Of a stretch of DNA of 64,000 nt, positions 18,278-27,943 are shown in pieces (the first letter of the stretch is position 1; each line of letters begins with the position of its first letter). Source of the DNA: Clostridium sp. CF012 (GTDB lineage Bacteria > Bacillota > Clostridia > Clostridiales > Clostridiaceae); contig NZ_JAHLEF010000006.1 in assembly GCF_018861755.1 (NCBI RefSeq), positions 1-64,000 on the forward strand, given 5' to 3'. The position numbers and the translations under genes are program-made. The notes under the pieces are model-generated. The model had not been told where the DNA came from, did not search any database, and worked only from the letters and a program-made list of their open reading frames with translations.

Positions 18278-18322
18278 AGGCATACAGCCCCCCAAGGTAT
18301 AACCCTGGGGGGCTGTATGCCT
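18278..18322. terminator. long hairpin between ftsH-like and rhomboid genes
   Basis: Seventeen perfectly paired bases with a GC-rich core (CAGCCCCCCA against TGGGGGGCTG) begin right after the ftsH stop codon. The convergent rhomboid gene ends 30 bases beyond. There is no T-run, so it is an atypical terminator for both genes. Confidence 0.6.
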
Positions 18323-18352
18323 AGTAAAACCCTGTGGAACTTGCTCGCCTCA

Positions 18353-19354
18353 CTAACCTTCTGCTCTAAAACTAACTAAAAATGCTATAAGCATTCCACC
18401 AAGAAGTCCACCTACATGAGCAAAATTATCAATGTTTGGTAGCGTGGCCCCTATAAATATATTTATGAATATAACTGATAAAATACTTCTTATAAAAGCA
18501 TTCCCAGTTTTACCTTTAGACTTAATTGCAAAAACAAGTACTGCTCCCAGTAGTCCAAAGATTGCACCGGAGGCTCCAATGGAAACACTTGTTGAAAATA
18601 TATAGCTAAATATAGATGCGCATATGCCGGAGATTAAATAAATAGCTATATACTTAGCCTTCCCATAAACCTTTTCAACCATTGGCCCAATTGCATAAAG
18701 TGAATACATATTCACACCTAAATGTACAATGCCACCATGCAAAAACATACAAGAAACAAGCCTATAATATTGTCCCTTTTGGATTAGCTCATTAACTTTC
18801 GCCCCAAGTAAAATTAGAACATTAGTGTCACTATTAAATATGCTCCCGTTTGCATAAACATAACTCAAATAAGCTGTAATCAGATACATTATAACATTTA
18901 TAGCTATAATCCCCAGTGTAATCCAAGGTTTAGTCTCTAAACTTTTTTCACTATCGCTTTGCAAATTATTATTGCTCATGACGCTAGCTAGTTCCTGTAC
19001 AACCTGCAAATTCACATCTTCAGAATAGTTTACTTTTTTATCTTTTAGCTCTACGCGAATCAATGGTTTTTCCAATAGATTATTTATTGATAGAGCTTTT
19101 GTATCACTTTCCATGCTAAATTCATCCTCAGAAAACAATATATATATATTATTTTTATCTTCTGGAATATCATATTGTTTTAATTCATGTAGGCTTTCCC
19201 CCGTAATAAATATTAATCGATAGGAAGCCCCATTAATGTCTTTGCTCACTGTCCAAAGCTCAGAATTACCATCCGCACTTCTAATATCCTCTAATAAGTA
19301 CCCATATTGCTGGGTAATTCCCCTTATAACGATTTTTATATTTTTTTCTTTCAT
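18353..19354 (-). CDS. rhomboid-family intramembrane serine protease
   Basis: A cytoplasmic N-terminal region of about 140 residues precedes six or more membrane helices. The rhomboid features are all visible. They are HGGIVHLGVNMYSLYAIG in the second helix, the catalytic serine in SIGASGAIFG near residue 261, and the catalytic histidine in HVGGLLGG near the C-terminus. The enzyme cuts transmembrane helices of other proteins within the bilayer; its substrates cannot be predicted. The start has TAGGAG eight bases upstream. The upstream DNA from 19371 is the abnormal GC block, so the real promoter region may be missing or misassembled. Confidence 0.92.
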   Translation of the reverse strand: MKEKNIKIVIRGITQQYGYLLEDIRSADGNSELWTVSKDINGASYRLIFITGESLHELKQYDIPEDKNNIYILFSEDEFSMESDTKALSINNLLEKPLIRVELKDKKVNYSEDVNLQVVQELASVMSNNNLQSDSEKSLETKPWITLGIIAINVIMYLITAYLSYVYANGSIFNSDTNVLILLGAKVNELIQKGQYYRLVSCMFLHGGIVHLGVNMYSLYAIGPMVEKVYGKAKYIAIYLISGICASIFSYIFSTSVSIGASGAIFGLLGAVLVFAIKSKGKTGNAFIRSILSVIFINIFIGATLPNIDNFAHVGGLLGGMLIAFLVSFRAEG

Positions 19355-19370
19355 ATTTTACTCCTATAGA

Positions 19371-19530
19371 GTGGCCCCCCCCCGGGGGGGGGGGGGGCGG
19401 CGAGGGGGGCGCCGCCCGCCGCGGGGGGGGGGGGGGGTTGTTTTTTTTTTTTTTTATTTACACCATTCTCCCGCCCCCCCCGTTGTTCGGGCCACACCCA
19501 CCGCCGCCCACTCCCCCACGTGGGTGGCAC
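19371..19530. other. anomalous GC homopolymer block, probable assembly artefact
   Basis: Within an AT-rich sequence this 160-bp stretch consists of runs of C, runs of 14-15 G, GC-only segments and a 15-T run. Nothing else in the window resembles it. It lies exactly between the rhomboid start and the HD-GYP stop, leaving both genes intact. It most likely replaces an intergenic region, perhaps a hairpin, that was poorly sequenced. It could instead be a real insertion, but the homopolymer structure argues against this. Reading frames predicted inside it should be ignored. Confidence 0.75.
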
Positions 19531-19535
19531 TCTTT

Positions 19536-20594
19536 TCATATTATTGATTTCACTACAATATTTTGGTATTGTAGTAAATCTATTTCATAAAATTTAATAG
19601 GTTTCCTAGTCTCAGCTTCATAAAGCACCCTTAGTACAGGCCTATCAGGAAAATTCTTGTTTTGCTTAATCACATATCCTTCAATTCCGTTTGACAGCCT
19701 TAAGCAAACACCTAATGGAAATACTGAAAAGGTTTCTTTGAATTTTTGTACTACCTCTTCCTCAAAGGCATTTCCACATCCTGCTAGAATTAACTCATAA
19801 GCATCGCTAGGGTTAAATTTTTCTCTATAAGTTCTATCATTACTTACAGCATCATAAGCGTCACAAATACAAATTATTTTTGCAAACTTAGAAATTTCAT
19901 TGCTAACAAGCCCAAAAGGATATCCGTTGCCATCAACCCTTTCATGGTGATGTTCCACTGCTTTTAAAACTTCAGTAGACATAGAAAAATTCTGTTCCAA
20001 AATATTTCTTCCATAAGTAGGGTGCTTCTTAATCTCTTCAAACTCTTCAGCTGTCAGTTTGCCTGGTTTAGTTATAATGTCTTTAGAAATTTGTGTTTTA
20101 CCTATATCATGGAGGATTGCTCCAATGCTCAGTTCTTTTAATTCACTTTCCTTAAGATTCATTGACATTCCAAGAAAAATAGCCATAATTCCAGTATCTA
20201 TAGAGTGAAGATAGGTATAATTATCATAAGTTTGAATATCGTACAAACTCTTATTTACATCACCCATCTCGATAATGTAATTAACTAAGTCCTCCACTAC
20301 TGCTAAGGAATCCTTGGTACCTTTCTTATTTCCCGCAGTTACATTTTTCATTATCTTAGACATATTTTTCATGGTTATTGCTTTTAAATCACTTAACTTT
20401 TCATCTTCTATTGATATATCATCTAACCGAGCATCTTCTACGTATACATAAAAAACTCCTAAATCTTTTAGTTTTTCAATATATTGCTCCGTTAATTTAA
20501 CTCCTGTTCTAAGCAAGATGCTTCCATCATTTGTAAATATATTTCGCCCTAAAATTTCATCAACCTTTACTCTATTAATAAATTCAAGTCTCAT
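19536..20594 (-). CDS. HD-GYP domain protein, probable cyclic-di-GMP phosphodiesterase
   Basis: The protein has an N-terminal region of about 125 residues resembling the DUF3391-like partner of many HD-GYP proteins. A full HD-GYP domain follows. The metal-binding HD pair is in GAILHDIGKTQ near residue 160, followed by KKHPTYGRNIL, EHHHERVDGNGYP near 215-222, and CDAYDAVSNDRTYR. These residues are those of active enzymes that hydrolyse cyclic di-GMP, a second messenger controlling motility and surface attachment. A small C-terminal domain of about 60 residues may be PilZ-like. It starts 14 bases after the preceding gene of the Fur-family operon and has GGAGCTTG upstream. Confidence 0.9.
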   Translation of the reverse strand: MRLEFINRVKVDEILGRNIFTNDGSILLRTGVKLTEQYIEKLKDLGVFYVYVEDARLDDISIEDEKLSDLKAITMKNMSKIMKNVTAGNKKGTKDSLAVVEDLVNYIIEMGDVNKSLYDIQTYDNYTYLHSIDTGIMAIFLGMSMNLKESELKELSIGAILHDIGKTQISKDIITKPGKLTAEEFEEIKKHPTYGRNILEQNFSMSTEVLKAVEHHHERVDGNGYPFGLVSNEISKFAKIICICDAYDAVSNDRTYREKFNPSDAYELILAGCGNAFEEEVVQKFKETFSVFPLGVCLRLSNGIEGYVIKQNKNFPDRPVLRVLYEAETRKPIKFYEIDLLQYQNIVVKSII

Positions 20595-20608
20595 TGCAAG
20601 CTCCTATA

Positions 20609-21016
20609 CTATTTGTATTCGTCTTCTTTTCCTTTGATTTTTTCAAAAACTTCCCTTAGTTCTTGCTTTATTAATTCACATATTTCAATTATAGCTTCAC
20701 GAACAACCATATGTTCTTTTGAATAGTTGAACCTAACTACCCATGTTGGATTATACTCATCATCAATAGCCTCAATAGCATATCCTTTATTCTTAAAGGC
20801 TTCTTCATTAAAATAATCATAAATTGCTGAAAATTGCCACTCCTCCACATCATCATGGGTATCAAAAAACAAGTTTATGAGTTCTCCATAATAATTTAAT
20901 TTTGTAACGAACTCCGCACCTTCAGAAGCTTCATAGCTTCCAATTTCCTTAATAAATTGATTAGTATCTTTATCTATTTCCATTAGTACCAATGAAGAAA
21001 ATTGCATAAACCTCAT
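20609..21016 (-). CDS. conserved clostridial protein of unknown function
   Basis: This is a soluble, acidic protein of up to 135 residues, with predicted mixed alpha/beta structure and a helical, charged C-terminus (IIEICELIKQELREVFEKIK). No signal peptide, membrane helix or recognised motif is seen. It lies 6 bases after the Fur-family gene and 14 bases before the HD-GYP gene, so the three form one operon. The start could be the first ATG at 21016 or an ATG three codons later; GAGAGG lies immediately upstream of the first. Its position suggests a role tied to metal or peroxide sensing or to cyclic-di-GMP turnover, but this is inference from neighbours only. Confidence 0.6.
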   Translation of the reverse strand: MRFMQFSSLVLMEIDKDTNQFIKEIGSYEASEGAEFVTKLNYYGELINLFFDTHDDVEEWQFSAIYDYFNEEAFKNKGYAIEAIDDEYNPTWVVRFNYSKEHMVVREAIIEICELIKQELREVFEKIKGKEDEYK

Positions 21017-21022
21017 CCTCTC

Positions 21023-21439
21023 TTATTTTTTACATTTACCACAATCCCTGCAAATTCCTTTTAAATAAACATGACTTTCTGTAAGCGTTATTCCGGTCTT
21101 TGCTTTTATTTGTTCTTCTATTTGTGGTATTGGGCAATCAATAACCATTTCCTTATGACATAAATCACACTGGATTATATGTTTATGAGGATTGGTAATT
21201 AGGGTATAGTTATACATATTGTTTCCCAAGTCAAATTTATTTAAAATTTTCTTACTTTCAAGCAAATCTAGAGTCCTATATACCGTGGACAAGTCTATTT
21301 TTATATTGTCCTTTGTAAGTATAGAATTTATGAGATTTGCATTTATAGCCTCACTACTTGCAAGTATTATTTCTAATATATTTATTCTTGGTTTAGTAAC
21401 CTTAATATTATTCTCTTTTAAATATGAAATCACATTCAT
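21023..21439 (-). CDS. Fur-family metal- or peroxide-responsive repressor
   Basis: The 138-residue protein has the Fur layout. A winged helix occupies residues 1-80 with VTKPRINILEIIL and the recognition helix IDLSTVYRTLDLL. A dimerisation and metal domain follows, with HKHIIQCDLC (C91, C94) and GICRDCGKC (C130, C133). The two CxxC pairs form the structural zinc site of Fur, PerR and Zur. The sequence does not decide between these three. Two overlapping PerR/Fur-like palindromes (21461-21484) lie immediately upstream of its ribosome binding site, so autoregulation is likely. It is the first gene of a three-gene operon. Confidence 0.88.
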   Translation of the reverse strand: MNVISYLKENNIKVTKPRINILEIILASSEAINANLINSILTKDNIKIDLSTVYRTLDLLESKKILNKFDLGNNMYNYTLITNPHKHIIQCDLCHKEMVIDCPIPQIEEQIKAKTGITLTESHVYLKGICRDCGKCKK

Positions 21440-21460
21440 TTACATCACCTTACTACATTA

Positions 21461-21484
21461 TTATAACAATTATAACAATTATAA
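21461..21484 (-). promoter_or_regulatory. tandem PerR/Fur-like operator
   Basis: Two copies of TTATAACAATTATAA overlap with a 9-base offset (21461-21475 and 21470-21484). Each is a 7-1-7 inverted repeat close to the Fur-superfamily box TTATAATNATTATAA known for PerR. They are 22 bases upstream of the Fur-family gene, where they would cover its promoter. Confidence 0.65.
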
Positions 21485-21641
21485 TATTACCTCAATCCTG
21501 CCCTCAATACAAGCAGTGCTTTAAATATTACCCTAAAATTTTATTTATAACCTTTGCTCTATTACATTAATACCAAAACAGTACAATATGATTTAGACCG
21601 AATATTGAAATAATTCTTTTCATAATATAGCTCCCATCTTA

Positions 21642-21672
21642 CAAAAGGCTCCTACAAAAGTAGAAGCCTTTC
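21642..21672 (-). terminator. terminator after pepD
   Basis: On the minus strand AAAGGCT..CTAC pairs with GTAG..AGCCTTTT around a TTTT loop. A second, weaker pair of repeats (CCACAAAA) lies between it and the stop codon. Confidence 0.65.
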
Positions 21673-21729
21673 TAAATCAACTAAAATGGTTTACCCACAA
21701 AAGTAGGTTTATCCACAAAAATGGATTAA

Positions 21730-23190
21730 TTATTTGCTTTCCTTCAAAATTGCTACTAAGAAACTCCACATTCTATCAGTTGAAGATATACTTAGGTGCT
21801 CTTTAGGAGTGTGTACATCGTAAATGTTAGGTCCGAAAGATATTTGATCAATCTTACCTCCAAATTTTTCACTAATTAATCCACACTCAAGACCTGCATG
21901 TATAGCCGCTATTTCAGGCTTATTGCCATTTATATCATTATATACTTTTTCTAATATAGTCCTTATCTCAGAGTTTGGATTATATTGCCATTCTGGATAA
22001 TCAGATTGAAATTCAATAGTTGCTCCTGTCATTTCTGCAAGTACTATAGTTTCATCACATATTGCTTTCTTCAAAGTCCTTACAGAACTTCTTACTGCAG
22101 AGTCAAATACTATCTCTTTATCAGATGTGGTAAGAACTCCTATATTGGTTGAACTTTGTACCAGGCCAGCAATAGCCATACTCATATTCTTAACTCCATT
22201 TGGAATGAGTAAAAGTATTTGAAGTGCTTTTGTTGCAGTCTCATCAGAAAAAGTTCTCTTTACTTTCTCGCTTAGTATTTCCATTGCTAAATTAACTTCT
22301 GGATCAGTTGAAGCTAGTTCATCTTTTAATATAGTATTCCACTGTGCTATTTTCTCAACAACTATTGCTTTATCATTTTCTCTAAACAATATAATAGTAT
22401 CAGCTTCACGAGGAATTGCGTTATTTTTAGCTCCTCCATTTACAGCATTTATTTTAAAATCAATAACTGATTTTAAATCCATTAAGAAACGTCCCATAAG
22501 TTTTATAGCGTTTCCTCGTTCTTTATTGATTTCCATTCCAGAGTGGCCACCGTTTAAACCTATTAATTTAATTTCACCGTTTATAAAGCTTTTATCTGCT
22601 TCTTCCCAAGTTATTGGAAGTTTTATTTTTTCTCTTACTCCGCCAGCACAACTTACTAAAAGTTTGCCTTCTTCTTCTGAATCTATATTTATTAATATTC
22701 TTCCATCTAAATTTTTAGGGTCTATAGCCTGAGCTCCGCCCATACCTGTTTCTTCTTCAGTAGTTACTAATAATTCTAGTGGTGGATGAGGCATATCAGT
22801 AGACGCAAGCACTGCAAGACCATAGGCTACTGCAATACCATTGTCAGCACCTAAAGTAGTGCCATTCGCTCTTAAAAAATCTCCTTCTACAATAAACTCA
22901 ATAGGATCCTTTTCAAAATCATGAACTGTTGCTGTATTTTTTTCGCAAACCATGTCCATATGTCCTTGAAGTATTATAACTTTAGATTTCTCATAACCAA
23001 TAGTTCCTGGCTTTTTAATTATAACGTTTAGTGCTTTATCTTGTATTACCTTTAAATTGTGTTTTTTAGCAAAGCCTACTAACCAATCACTTATTGCTTT
23101 CTCGTTGCCAGATCCTCTTGGAATTTCATTCATCTCTTTAAAATATTTAAATGCCTCATATGAATTTAAACCTTTTAATTTTTCTAACAT
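21730..23190 (-). CDS. pepD: Xaa-His dipeptidase (aminoacyl-histidine dipeptidase, M20 family)
   Basis: This cytosolic zinc dipeptidase (carnosinase-like, M20) supplies amino acids from peptides. The 486-residue length fits PepD. Motifs include the metal ligand in QGHMDMVCEK (HMD), GADNGIAVAYG, the catalytic pair in TTEEETGMGG, and the C-terminal ligand region HAGLECGLISEKFGG with DVHTPKEHLSISS. The start at 23190 lies nine bases after AAAGG; two ATG codons just upstream sit closer to that site. The gene follows mntP by under 20 bases and is followed by a terminator, so mntP-pepD is probably one transcript. The two functions have no obvious link. Confidence 0.93.
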   Translation of the reverse strand: MLEKLKGLNSYEAFKYFKEMNEIPRGSGNEKAISDWLVGFAKKHNLKVIQDKALNVIIKKPGTIGYEKSKVIILQGHMDMVCEKNTATVHDFEKDPIEFIVEGDFLRANGTTLGADNGIAVAYGLAVLASTDMPHPPLELLVTTEEETGMGGAQAIDPKNLDGRILINIDSEEEGKLLVSCAGGVREKIKLPITWEEADKSFINGEIKLIGLNGGHSGMEINKERGNAIKLMGRFLMDLKSVIDFKINAVNGGAKNNAIPREADTIILFRENDKAIVVEKIAQWNTILKDELASTDPEVNLAMEILSEKVKRTFSDETATKALQILLLIPNGVKNMSMAIAGLVQSSTNIGVLTTSDKEIVFDSAVRSSVRTLKKAICDETIVLAEMTGATIEFQSDYPEWQYNPNSEIRTILEKVYNDINGNKPEIAAIHAGLECGLISEKFGGKIDQISFGPNIYDVHTPKEHLSISSTDRMWSFLVAILKESK

Positions 23191-23207
23191 TTTCATCATC
23201 CTTTCTT

Positions 23208-23756
23208 TTAAAAAAACATCATCTTTAGCCCAAAAATTATTAAGATTATTCCCCCAATATAGTCTGCATATCGGCCTACAATTTCTATCTTTTTTAGATA
23301 TCTAGAAACTATAAAGGCGAGTGTAGACATTATAAGAGTTATTCCCCCAATAAATAATGTATCTTTAAATAATATAACCTTTGTTATATTATTTAATACC
23401 GTAAATCCTACCACCATTGCATCTATACTTACAGACATTCCTAAAATAAAATACATCTTAGGTTTCAGAAGTGGACACTTTTCGCCCTTTTCAAAGCCGT
23501 CTTTAATCATAACCACTCCAACGAAAGATATAATAATACCTCCAATTATGCTTGGCAATATAGCTACGTATGTGTTGAAAAGGAATCCGGCATAAGCACC
23601 TATATATGAAAATAAAAATTGAAATAACCCAAAGGTAATAATAAAGGCCATCTTATTTACTAATTTAGTTTGACTGTTTAAGCCTATACATAAAGCTACT
23701 CCAAAAGCATCTAAAGACAGCGCTAAAGCAATTGTAAATAATGGGTATAGCTCCAT
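23208..23756 (-). CDS. mntP: MntP-family manganese efflux pump
   Basis: The 182-residue membrane protein has six hydrophobic helices in two related halves. Each half has an acidic signature, [13 protein letters not shown] near the start and [14 protein letters not shown] in the fourth helix, as in the DUF204/MntP family that exports Mn2+. The start is placed at the ATG at 23756, six bases after GGGGGGAG; a longer frame upstream overlaps that site. No manganese riboswitch of the yybP-ykoY type was recognised in the short AT-rich leader. It is transcribed with pepD. Confidence 0.85.
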   Translation of the reverse strand: MELYPLFTIALALSLDAFGVALCIGLNSQTKLVNKMAFIITFGLFQFLFSYIGAYAGFLFNTYVAILPSIIGGIIISFVGVVMIKDGFEKGEKCPLLKPKMYFILGMSVSIDAMVVGFTVLNNITKVILFKDTLFIGGITLIMSTLAFIVSRYLKKIEIVGRYADYIGGIILIIFGLKMMFF

Positions 23757-23979
23757 AAATTCTCCCCCCAAAATAATCCTCTACAATATACTTAGTCTAA
23801 TACCTTTATTATTATTCCAATTTTTTAATTCATCATGTATAGCTTTTCATATACCATTATCGATTATTCTGGCTTTCTTGTCAACTGTGGTTTAATAAAG
23901 TATTAATTTAATTATTAGTTGTGCATATTGCTTCTTATGGATTATAATATAAATGGACTTATACTAAGGAGGTGCTAAT

Positions 23980-24921
23980 TTGCTTTCAATATATAGCAGT
24001 GAAGAAAATAGACAATTAACAAAACTAGAAAATATAGAACCAGGTTGCTGGATTAATATGATAGATCCGTCAAATGAAGAATTAATATTCGTATCTAAAA
24101 AGGCCAATGTACCTATGGATTTTTTAAAGGCTGCTTTAGATGAAGAGGAAACCTCTCGTATTGATATAGATGATTGCACCTTAATTATCGTGGATATTCC
24201 TTTTACTGATATGGATGATAACTCTTTAACATATGATACTTACCCTTTAGCTATGATACATACTGATAAAGTTATAATTACAGTCTGTTTAAAGAATAGC
24301 AAAATATTATCAGATTTCACTGAAAGAAAGATTGGCTCCTTCTTTACTTTTAAGCGTTCAAGATTCATGCTGCAAATTTTATATAGAATTGCAAACTATT
24401 ATTTAATATACCTAAGACAAATTGATAAGAAGAGCTATATAGTAGAAAAGCAATTGCATAAATCTTTAAAGAATAAAGAGCTTCTTCAACTATTGGCCCT
24501 GGAAAAATCTCTTGTGTACTTTTCTACTTCTTTAAGGGGAAATGAAGTCACCTTAGAAAAAATGCTTAAACTAGACATTCTTGAAAAGTATGAAGATGAT
24601 AATGACGTACTAGAGGATGTTATTATAGAAAACAGACAGGCAATAGAGATGTGTACTATTTATAGTAATATTTTAAGTGGTACTATGGGTGCCTATGCTT
24701 CTGTTATATCAAATAACCTTAATATAGTAATGAAATTACTAGCTGCCATTACTATAGTTATGGCTATACCTAATATGATTTCCGGGCTATTTGGTATGAA
24801 TGTAACTGGAGTACCCTTCGGTACTACTGGTGTAGGCTTAGGCTTTTGGTATGTGGTTGCAATAGTTGGGCTTCTAGGTGTATTTGTTGTTTATTACTTA
24901 AATAAGAAAGATATGTTTTAA
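23980..24921 (+). CDS. CorA-family magnesium/divalent cation transporter
   Basis: The 313-residue protein has a large acidic cytoplasmic N-terminal domain with a long coiled helix. Two C-terminal membrane helices follow, the first ending in the signature GMN (LFGMNVTG, near residue 272). It ends with the basic tail NKKDMF. It should form pentameric channels for Mg2+ or related cations. It uses a TTG start, strongly supported by AAGGAGGTG five bases upstream. It is divergent from mntP, so two metal transporters share the 220-base region between them. A terminator follows at 24924. Confidence 0.92.
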   Translation: MLSIYSSEENRQLTKLENIEPGCWINMIDPSNEELIFVSKKANVPMDFLKAALDEEETSRIDIDDCTLIIVDIPFTDMDDNSLTYDTYPLAMIHTDKVIITVCLKNSKILSDFTERKIGSFFTFKRSRFMLQILYRIANYYLIYLRQIDKKSYIVEKQLHKSLKNKELLQLLALEKSLVYFSTSLRGNEVTLEKMLKLDILEKYEDDNDVLEDVIIENRQAIEMCTIYSNILSGTMGAYASVISNNLNIVMKLLAAITIVMAIPNMISGLFGMNVTGVPFGTTGVGLGFWYVVAIVGLLGVFVVYYLNKKDMF

Positions 24922-24923
24922 CT

Positions 24924-24952
24924 AAACCACGCTTACAGTGTAAGCATGGTTT
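24924..24952 (+). terminator. terminator after the CorA gene
   Basis: AAACCA-GCTTAC pairs with GTAAGC-TGGTTT around an AGT loop with one internal mismatch. An AT-rich tail follows. Confidence 0.75.
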
Positions 24953-24976
24953 ATTATTCTTTATAAATATGTTATT

Positions 24977-26291
24977 TTATATCTTAAATTTTTGTATTAA
25001 GGTATTCAATTCATCCGACAATTCTGCTTGTCTTTGTGCTGACCTCGCAACTTCTTTAATTGCAATAGTTGTTTCATCTACACCATTTAGTATTCCTTCT
25101 GAGCTTACCGCTGACTGCTCTGCTGTAGTAGATACGGTTTCAATTGCTAAGTTAGTTTGCTTTATAGCGCTAAGTATTTGGGTTGTACCACTTGCAATTT
25201 CTTCTGACATTGCTTTAACAAAGGCTGCTCTTGCTCATATTTTACTGCAGTTTCTAAAAATAATTCATAATCAGGATTCACATTGTTATCAATAAAAGCT
25301 AGTATATCTTGGGTGTTATTAGAAAGATTTTTGAAAGCACTATTTACTTGAATTATAACATTTTGTATATTTGAAACATTCTTTGATGATTGCTCTGCAA
25401 GTTTACGTATTTCATCCGCTACTACAGCAAAGCCTTTTCCCATTTCACCAGCTCTTGCTGACTCAATAGCTGCATTTAATGCTAAAAGATTTGTTTGAGC
25501 GGCAATATTTGCGATAGAATCAGCCATTACTTTAATTTCTTCAACAACTTTCCCATCCTCTATTGCTTTCAATATATTAGTTTGCTTTTCTTTATATATC
25601 TTTTTAGAAATATCTATTGCTCTTAACCCTTTATCTTTTATTTCTGCTGCGCGAGCCTGAATTTCATTAGAAGCTTTATCTCCCTCCTTTGCTTTGTTTG
25701 AAAGCTCAGTGGAATTTGAAGTTATCTCCTCAATTGATGCATTTACTTCTTCCGACGTTGCACTCAAATTTTTAGTACCAGATGCTATCTCTTTTGTAGC
25801 TTCATTAATATTATTTATTTTTGTGGAAATTCCCTCTATTGTTACGGAGATTTCTTCACTTGAACTACTCATATTGCTAGAGCTTGAGATTATTGTTGAA
25901 ATAAGCTTTCGAGTGTTTTCAGCGGCTTTATTTAAAGCTTTAGATAATTTCCCAATTTCATCTTTTGAATTCAGATCTATCCTTTGGGTCAAATCACCAC
26001 TTCCCATAGCATCCGCAAATGTTAAAACCTTATTTATCTGTTTTGATATTGAAGTTGATATCAAAACTCCAAGTACTACTGCAAAAATAAAACCAAATAT
26101 CAAAAATTCTCCTTTAACTCCCCCACTTTTCTCAAATGCATTAAATTATCTTCATACATTAAAGTTGAATTTGTATTGATTTTTTTTATTTGTGACATCC
26201 CAATAAATCCGACAATTCCCATAACAAATGAAATTAACAAAAAACATAATATAAGTTTTTGTGCAATTTTAATATTTTTAAATATTTTCAT
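24977..26291 (-). pseudogene. methyl-accepting chemotaxis protein, broken
   Basis: Three adjacent frames together spell a chemotaxis receptor. The first piece has the start and first membrane helix (KNIKIAQKLILCFLLISF). It runs into a stop at about 26103, where the rest of the ligand-binding four-helix domain should be. The second begins inside the second membrane helix ([15 protein letters not shown]) and continues through HAMP and most of the signalling domain, with the hairpin tip motif [27 protein letters not shown] one-base loss near 25210-25230 then shifts to the last piece, [12 protein letters not shown] to the end. About 130 residues of the sensor domain appear deleted. The ATG at 26291 follows GGGGGAAAG. 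The gene is unlikely to make a working receptor unless these are sequencing errors. Confidence 0.85.
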
Positions 26292-26329
26292 AGAACTTTC
26301 CCCCACAATTTATATTTATGTTAGTCGTA

Positions 26330-26498
26330 CTGAAACTACCACGCCTAAATGCATGGTGTTCTTAGGTACTAAATAACTTTCTTTAATATCACGAGTGACA
26401 TTACCACTAATTATTTTCCCTAGCAATTTCACTACCAAGCAATCCGTTGACCACACTCGCGGTAGTATGCCGCCCGTTTCAAGACGTTTTATTTTATT
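26330..26498 (-). ncRNA. candidate omega (right-end) RNA of the tnpB element
   Basis: In TnpB systems a structured RNA overlaps the 3' end of tnpB and runs to the right end, with the guide taken from flanking DNA. This 169-base stretch after the tnpB stop is richer in G and C than its surroundings (GGGCGGCATACTACCGCG on the minus strand). It is non-coding and ends with the subterminal hairpin. Position and structure fit an omega RNA, but no covariance evidence is available. Confidence 0.35.
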
Positions 26499-27943
26499 CT
26501 AAATTCCTACACTACTTAAATTTTCTAATCCTTGCAATCTTACAATTTCTCTATTATGTAGCTCTAAAAACTTGTCAAAACCTTTGCTACAATTATCAAG
26601 ATGTATGCAGCATAAATCTTCACTTACATTTTTAATTAAATATGCTGAATATATATCTCTTTGGACTTTGATTTGTTTGCCATTATACTCAAAATAATTC
26701 CACCTTTGAGATAACTTCTTTTTATTATATTGTTGGTTTAAGTGATTGTACTGCGAAGCTTTCACTTGCCTTGTATTAATTTCAATGTATTTTCCACCTT
26801 TAGCTTTTAACTTATTATCTAATATTTCTAAAAATTTACTAGGTGCTTTATTTGCTAATGATTTACCGAATCTCTTTTTCTTGTTGAATTTACCAGTTTT
26901 CTCATTAGTAGTTGTATTTTTAGCACGTTTTTGTAGCCCTCTAAAATTCATTTGTTCAACATAGACTACGTTGCATTTTTTTACTATTTCATTGGTCATT
27001 ACATTATGATCTTGCTCTCTTAGGTCCTTTTGTTTCCTATATATGTCCTTAAGCTTATTCTTAGCTTTGATGTATTTCTTTGAATATTTCCATTCTAATT
27101 TAGCGCCTTTTTTAATCATACCATCTTCATTAAAATTATTAGGATTAGTGCTTCGTTTACTTCTATCCATGAATCTTTGTATTATTCGTTTTTCATTTTC
27201 AATATTTTGTACACGTGGAGCCAATTCATATAACTTAACATCATAATTAGAAACATAAGCTACCGTTTGCGTTCCTATGTCAATTCCGCAATTTCCACTA
27301 CCTATATAATTTTGGATTTCTCTCGTCTCCTTGTTAAGCTTAGCAGGAACTATTCCCTCTAAAACTATTTGAAGTATATATTTATATTAAGCATTGTTTC
27401 AATCTCTAACCCAATCCATTTAAAGGTATTTGTGACCATATCATATCTTATCCCAGTACCATTAGATTTGCCTTCTAATGAATTTACCGGGTTATTCTGG
27501 CCTTTGAAATGAACTTGTTCACCCGTACCAAATAGATTTGTTTCTAAAGCTTTCCATACTCTTGATGCAACCTTCTGAGCAGTAAAACTATCTATATTGT
27601 CTTTAAATGTATGCTGCGTTAATTTTACATCTTCATGAAGTGAATATTCAGTTAGCCTAAATTCTTTGAGCATTTCATTTTTGATATAAAGATATGGAGC
27701 GCAAAGCTTATTAAGCTCTTTCTTATCGCATTTACTTTTATAATTATTTGATAATTCAGATTGATTATTTCTCCATTTTTTAGTTTTACTCATCTCATTA
27801 TACCTATTTAAGGCTTTACCTAAAATTGAATTATAAATCTTCCTGCCAATTTCAAACCTTCTATCCAATATCTTTTCTTCAAATTTTTCTGTTTTAAGAT
27901 TTAAATTTAATATGAATCGTTGCTTAGCTTCTTTTTTTGCCAC
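26499..27943 (-). pseudogene. tnpB: TnpB-like RNA-guided nuclease/transposase, frameshifted
   Basis: The first frame (GTG at 27943, GAGGTGG upstream) covers about 190 residues of the N-terminal domain. One base is lost or gained near 27385, and the protein continues in another frame with ILQIVLEGIVPAKLNKETRE to the stop at 26499. The RuvC-like residues are present: Asp in CGIDIGTQT, Glu in VVYVEQMNFRG, and Asp in QRDIYSAYLI. The four-cysteine zinc finger usual between the last two is absent; the region reads KKKLSQRWNYFEYNGKQ. That looks like a subfamily feature rather than decay, since the rest is well kept. Function is lost unless the frameshift is an error or is bypassed. Confidence 0.8.

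Noticed and set aside
19236-19547. Reading frames running through the GC block on both strands (Pro/Gly/Arg-rich)
   Set aside because: They arise from homopolymer runs in what is probably an assembly artefact and have no protein-like composition or ribosome binding site.
23757-23979. Manganese or magnesium riboswitch between mntP and corA
   Set aside because: The region is short and AT-rich with no conserved riboswitch core that I could recognise.
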